From contig NC_088677.1 in NCBI RefSeq assembly GCF_950023065.1, positions 15,208,001 to 15,272,000 on the forward strand: 64,000 nucleotides of DNA. The letters are read 5' to 3'. This DNA is from Planococcus citri. Its lineage: Eukaryota > Arthropoda > Insecta > Hemiptera > Pseudococcidae. Under the pieces are notes generated by a model. The model was not told where the DNA came from. It worked only from the letters and a program-made list of their open reading frames with translations, and did not search any database. Shown here one piece after another: positions 58,848-64,000 of this stretch (positions are counted from its first letter, which is position 1; each line of letters begins with the position of its first letter). The position numbers were made by a program, and so were the translations under genes.

Positions 58848-61560
58848 TCTTTTTCATGTTTTTTTTTGGCTTTTGACATTTGAAAATTGAATTCAAAAAG
58901 CAGAAGAGAATATTTTGGTGTCCTGAAAGTACCAAAAAAATTTGCACAATTTTCGTAAATTTTGTAGGATTTTTGAAAAATAGTTGAGCTTCAATATTGG
59001 AGTAAGAAAAAAAAAGATCATAACAAAATTTGATTATTTTTTGACGCAGAATTCTTTTCCGCATTCATTTTTTTGTCATGATTTTTTGAAATTAAAAATC
59101 ATTTGTAGCCCCTTCAATTTGCGAATCGGGCAAAAAGTCATATTGGGTGATTTTGTTCATTTTTCAAAGTGTTACCGACACCCCCTCCCCCAATGGTGAA
59201 TATTGAATTTTGAAAACGTATTTTCCCATTTTTGGAAGGGTGAGGGGTGAGGGTTGTGGGGGGGATGAAGAATGAATTTTTGCGTGATAATTCCAAATTA
59301 CTTGGTGGTAGGTAGTATTTGCAAATTTTTCTCGTGATTTGAAATGATTTTTTTTTTTTTTTTTGATAACTCGTAAAATTATTTTTTGAGGACGATTCAA
59401 TGTGAGGTTTTTGGTAGTGATTTAAAGTCAATCTTTAACCCAATAAAGAAGTTTTCTGAGGCAATTTCAAATGTTTTTTAAGGTTACTTTTTTGAATAAA
59501 TTTTCCAATATGGTAATTTCAAACTGGCTTATTTAGAATAAATTTTTCCAATTTTCGAATGCAAAAAAAAACACGAACAAGCAATCAAAATTTTCTACCA
59601 GTTGTCTACATTCCGCAACAAACAAACCTTAGCATCGATATCAAACCTCTGTCAAAAATGTTTTTTTGACATGTTCTAATCAGACTTAAATCCAGCAACA
59701 CCGGGAAATTTTTTAAAAAAAGACAAACAACATACCTATTTTTATTGTACGTTGTAAAATTCAACTTATAGCCTACGCTGATTAGACAGATATACCAATT
59801 GGGAGAGTGGAAACAATTCAAGCTCGATGTACGGTAAATTTGCCTTTGTTGATAGCAAACGCCTGTCAAAGGATAAAATAGTTACCCAATTATAGAAAAA
59901 AAAATACTCGAAATTCGGGCAGAAAAAAAATCCTTCGTCCTTCGTCCTTCGTATAGCAAACCTCGTAACATTGTGGCGAGAAAAACCCACTGCGCGTAGG
60001 AAGAAAGCCCTTTGCCTTTTTTTTCGACATTTGTAAAAAGCGTTGAAAAAGAAACGATAATAATTTTTCAACTGGTAGAAAATCTGTTATCTCTTGCGAA
60101 ACATTTCGAAAGCAGTGGCAGAAAGTTCAGCGTACTGTGGAGTAAATTTCAAATATATGAACACGTACAGTAATAATAGGTCTTTTCGGTTCGACTGCGA
60201 TAGTATAAATTTACAAAATCCACAATTCCACAATATATTTTGGCCCGATGCGGTAGAAAAATCGTCGATGCAAGAGGTACCTACCTACATATTAAATACT
60301 ACATAATGCAACAATATCCAGTGCGCGATATTTAATTACTCTTACAGAGTCGTGTGCATCGGCTAAAAACACGCGAGGAGAAAAAAAAACGCATTGTTTG
60401 CAAAAAGCTTGCGGTTCAAATGCACCATAATAAATTGCGCCATCGCCTACCCTTAGAGTTGTTACAGAGTCGTAGTGTTTTTGAAATGATGCCAGATGGA
60501 CTCGCATTGTACCATCATTTTTCTTTCTTTTCTGCGCTTTCTTTTTTTCGTACACGTCTCTCGGCGTGTTCTCTCTCCTTATCTCAAAAGTATCATTATA
60601 ATTCCTTCGCGTCATGCGCTAAATTACACTTTGTTTTATGATCTCGAGTTCAAAAAGAACCCGAGCATGGAACAATTTCCACATTCGGTATAAATCATTT
60701 CGTATTAGGGGAATTTACCAAACCACGTTAGGTATCGACTGAATCATACTGAGAACACAAACACCAGCTTCGACACTTACGATGAGATGAAAAAATAAAC
60801 GTACGAGGCAATTCAAAAGTGATCTGGTTCCTTTCGAGATCGTGTAGGCAACTTATGAGACTGCCAAGTCGTATTTATTGTATTTTGGCTCCCTATAACA
60901 ACATTTCATTGGTACGGAGAGGATTGGAATTTACATTTTTTTTCCCTCGAAAACTGGCAAGTAGTTGTAAAGATCCGCTTGATTTTACTATGATGGAAAT
61001 TTCATTTCGTTGAAAAATTCTAAAAGGCAGTGACTGAGAGTTTTTTCAAATTTTTGGACTCAAAATTAATATTAAAATTTATTTTGAAAACTTCAAACCG
61101 TTATGAAGAGTGGTTTAAATTCTGAAAAAAGCCAATAGGAAAGGAACCACTTGAACTACTACCCCATAGAAATCGGTGCAGAAAACTACTTCAAGGTCGT
61201 TTTTACCAGAATAGGTACCTATTTATGAGGGGAAAAAAATCAAAAAATTGAAACTTTTCTGTTCGTAGGAAAATTTTTTGAAATTTTCATCAATGGCTGT
61301 ATCTTGTCTAGAATTATGTAAGAAGTCGTTTTTATTACGAGTATATTTTGTGCGTTTCTCACGCTATTTTCGTCATCTTGGTGCGTTTGGCGTTTCTGAT
61401 ACCTCCCGGGGTGTTGGTTCACAGAGCTATTAGCAACTATGTGTTTGCTACGTATTTTTACAATACGCAGATACGCATATAGATTTTTATGATGCATAAA
61501 TACGCATTATTGGCAGCTGCATTGAGTTATGTTTATTATGAGGGGTTATCTTAGCGACCA
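58848..61560. other. unique DNA, no gene seen
   Basis: AT-rich. Short frames (101 codons minus at 59766; 107 minus at 60292 overlapping 95 plus) resemble nothing known. No repeats apart from homopolymer runs. Confidence 0.45.
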
Positions 61561-62640
61561 TGGGTGATGGGGACAAGGGTTCTTCCACTTATTGAGTGAA
61601 AATATACCAGCAAAGAGTTGAGCTGAGCACAGAGATCTCAGTCATTATAAGACTGTGTTGAAGTAAAGTGCCTGTGCTTGGTTGCTGCTATTTTCCCTGG
61701 TCACCTAAGAGATACCTGCTCCCTTGCTGTATTGACAATTACAAATAGTATTACGCGAATACGTAAGTTATATTACTGAGTACACTGATACATGAATACT
61801 TGTTAGAATATGCCTTGCTTTAGTTGTTGAATGATATCTTGGTACATTGCGCATGCAATGTACCTAGATGTGATTTTAATTGAGACAGTGACTGTGATTA
61901 GTAGGTACAGTGGTTGCCTTTGATATGCGTATTGTATGTATGTGTTGTCAGTGAGTAAGGACCCTGGAGGGGGGGGGACTCATAGAGGTACCACAAAGCA
62001 GTATGTGTGACGAGCCATACTGGCGACAATGTGGCCTCTCTAATAAATCTGTGTTGGTGCCTAGGGTGTTGCTGAAACGACACTGCTAGTTGGCCATTGA
62101 AGATCATTCCATTATACTGACACTGATGGGTGACCACGCGTTAAATTGGTACTCGGGTCTGAAGCATCCCCACAGTTGGCCATGGCTGAGACCAGGGTTG
62201 AGAGGACAACAAAATTTTGTTCCTGTTCTCCGTTCTCAACGTTCCTGATGCCAAATGAACCATATGTGTCATTCCATAGGTAAAGGGCCCATTTGGTCAC
62301 TTCTATTTATTGAGATAATAGTGTTTTTAGTGAAAAAGTCGAGAGAATTGATAATCAAGGTTTTAATGGATTTCAATGTAGACCATATCCGACTATCTCG
62401 TGATAAAGTATCAAGGCCGGGCCGCAGGTGCGCCCCAAGCGGAGAAAAACGGAACTCAAGTTTTTCTAAGAAGGGCCCATTTGGTCGAATTTGCTTTTTT
62501 TGGCGGTAAATTCTCTTCCAAAAAAATACCCTCCGAATTATACTGCACCCAGTTGCCAGTGGCAACATGTATACCACTCAAAAACATGGTGTTGCTAACT
62601 GACGCGGTAGCCATGTGGCATGTGTGATGGCAGAGATGGC
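61561..62640. other. unassigned, possibly transposon-derived
   Basis: Less AT-rich than its neighbours. It contains TCATTATAAG near 61650, AATAAATCTGTG near 62042 and two copies of AAGGGCCCATTTGGTC (62283 and 62471). This could be an LTR or a decayed element, but no terminal repeats or coding frame support it. Confidence 0.3.
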
Positions 62641-62935
62641 GCGATTCCGATTTTTTTAAGGAGTCGTGAGAATCGCATGAATCCGATTCCGGAATCGGAT
62701 TCCATTTTCGATTCACCTGACAGATGAATCGAAAAATGTGAAATCTGACTCTTTTCAAGCAGGAATCGCAAATGTAATATGATTCGCGATTCCGGTAATT
62801 TGATTCTCGCGACTCCGATATTTCGATTCTCGCGACTCCGATATTTCGATTCTCGCGACTCCGATATTACAATTCTCACGACTCCTCATTACGATTCTCA
62901 CGACTCCTCATTACGATTCTCTAGACTCTCACAAT
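62640..62935. repeat. 23-bp tandem repeat, CGATTCTCGCGACTCC
   Basis: About six units of 23 bp from about 62792: three with CGATTCTCGCGACTCCGATA, then three with CGATTCTCACGACTCCTCAT. Upstream, GATTCCG/CGGAATC words are mutually inverted. It abuts the hAT transposase remnant. Confidence 0.8.
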
Positions 62936-63187
62936 GAAGGAAATCACCCAAGAGTGAAACGTGAAGTTCAGAGATTTTTTGAAGATACTCGTTGTGATCT
63001 GGATATGTTAAACGATTACCCAACGATAAAGATATTATTTACCAGAACTAACGTGATACTGGCTAGCTCTGCATCTGTAGAGCGAGAGCGTTTATTCTCT
63101 ATTGCGAAACTCATTCTAACAGAAAGGAGAGGAAGACTGCTTGACGAAATGTTCGAACGATTACTGATTGCTAGATCTTTGTTGTAA
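62936..63187 (+). pseudogene. hAT transposase, C-terminal dimerisation domain only
   Basis: The frame from about 62936 to the stop at 63187 encodes the hATC region: LNDYPTIKILFTRTNVILA, SSASVER, LFSIAKLILTERRGRL and FERLLIARSLL. This matches the family pattern of YP, SSA.VER.FS and RRxRL. Two residues (ER) are duplicated inside the core (SVERERLFS), a 6-bp tandem change. The catalytic DDE domain and BED finger are missing; tandem 23-bp repeats lie where they should be. It may be a last-exon remnant of the element family that mobilised the MITE 70 bp downstream, but this is inference. Confidence 0.82.
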
Positions 63188-63247
63188 TGTAACTTGTAGT
63201 AAGCAATTTCATGCTGTTTTTTATTTTGTTAACAAAATGAATTAATA

Positions 63248-63255
63248 ATTAATTA
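63248..63255. repeat. MITE target-site duplication, left
   Basis: ATTAATTA, identical to 63591-63598. Confidence 0.8.
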
Positions 63256-63590
63256 CAGGGCTTCAAACCCGTACCTGTACCCGTACCCGAATACCCGAAT
63301 ACCCGAACGAAAATCCAACCATTTCTGTACCCGAACCCGTACCCGTACCCGTACCCGTACCGAAAAATGAAATGACGAATACCCGAACCTGTACCCGTAC
63401 CCGATAGAGACTATTTTGAACCCAAATACCCGATAGATCGGGTACAGTTCGGGTATTTCACCTAAAATACCCGAACCCGTACCTGTACCCGAACGTTTAA
63501 AATTTTCATACCCGTACCCGATACCCGTACCCGATCCTCTGAGAAATAAATCTGTACCCGTACCCGAAAACGTTCGGGTTTGAAGCCCTG
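63256..63590. mobile_element. hAT-type MITE filled with CCCGTA repeats
   Basis: 335 bp with 16-bp perfect terminal inverted repeats CAGGGCTTCAAACCCG and an exact 8-bp duplication ATTAATTA on each side. The interior is almost wholly CCCGTA/CCCGAA words, with one internal inversion (CGGGTACAGTTCGGGTA near 63440-63458). No coding capacity. Confidence 0.9.
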
Positions 63591-64000
63591 ATTAATTATT
63601 AATAAAATGGTTTTCTGTGAGTAATTTGGTTGGTCCTTACTTCAAAAGACTCATTTTTCAGAATTGGCAATCAGATAAATGAATGAACAGAAACAGAATT
63701 GAATTTGATAAATTTTCAAAAAAATTACCAAAGATAAAGAACGTCATATTTTGCAATTAATAATTTAATTGCCAAAAAGTTTTGCATTTTGCTAAAATTA
63801 TCGATCATTCAATTTTGATTTTTGACAAAAATTCTCGCTTTTTCCAGTTTTTCCGAAACTGACAGTGACAGATTTATTGGTTTTTTTTTGGGGGGGGGAT
63901 TCTTCAACAAGTAATGTGAATGAAAAAAGCAAAAGCATCATTTTTTCGAATATGTGTGAAACTGCTGAATTAAAAAATCAGTGGAATAAGTAGAATTTAT
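63591..64000. other. AT-rich DNA, no gene seen
   Basis: Simple AT-rich sequence after the MITE target copy, with a poly-G run near 63890. Confidence 0.5.

Noticed and set aside
63256..63590. Interstitial telomere repeat
   Set aside because: The CCCGTA words are bounded by perfect TIRs and an 8-bp duplication, so it is a MITE. The usual insect telomere repeat TTAGG is not seen.

Overview
The window reads as AT-rich nuclear DNA of an animal, most likely an insect. Evidence is a MULE transposase gene with two spliceosomal introns, Penelope, BEL/Pao and Jockey retroelements, hAT-type elements, no bacterial operon structure, and the short motif TAGGTACCTA scattered through the unique DNA. I infer a hemipteran (mealybug- or aphid-like) genome from that motif and the repeat style, but this is a weak inference. 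I found no host protein-coding exon, rRNA or functional tRNA. The window is probably intergenic, intronic or heterochromatic DNA built mostly from repeats.

Layout. 1-1520 is unique. 1521-8031 is a 29-bp minisatellite with a 42-monomer higher-order repeat, interrupted by a 1.1-kb TIR element (2458-3567). 8032-10850 holds AT-rich repeats, including a 182-bp tandem array and a tRNA-like sequence. 11290-11830 and 22785-23400 are two arrays of one CTCAAGGTC minisatellite. 16178-17543 and 35332-37328 are long foldback elements. 26215-28690 is a roughly 130-bp satellite, with degenerate relatives in the opposite orientation at 20440-20870 and 22080-22760. 32240-35270 is a roughly 34-bp minisatellite.

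39226-48110 is a nest of insertions. An old interspersed repeat (unbroken copy at about 20100-20440) was split by a DNA element with AGTACTACT-rich ends (39298-47883, about 1.5 kb without its own passengers). That element then received a Penelope-like retroelement (39572-43084, 12-bp target duplication) and a Mutator-like transposon (43853-47409, 48-bp TIRs, 9-bp target duplication). Both passengers look recent: the Penelope inverted copies encode identical protein, and the MULE gene is open and splices in frame to a predicted 783-residue transposase.

48329-53168 holds a 50-bp-arm perfect palindrome, a second nest (Jockey LINE remnant cut by a hAT-type element that itself contains a third repeat), and another hAT-type element with an exact 8-bp duplication. 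57819-58847 is the integrase end of a truncated BEL/Pao element. 62936-63187 is the C-terminal end of a hAT transposase, followed by a 335-bp hAT-type MITE filled with CCCGTA repeats and flanked by an exact 8-bp duplication. The remaining long stretches are unique AT-rich DNA in which I see no gene.
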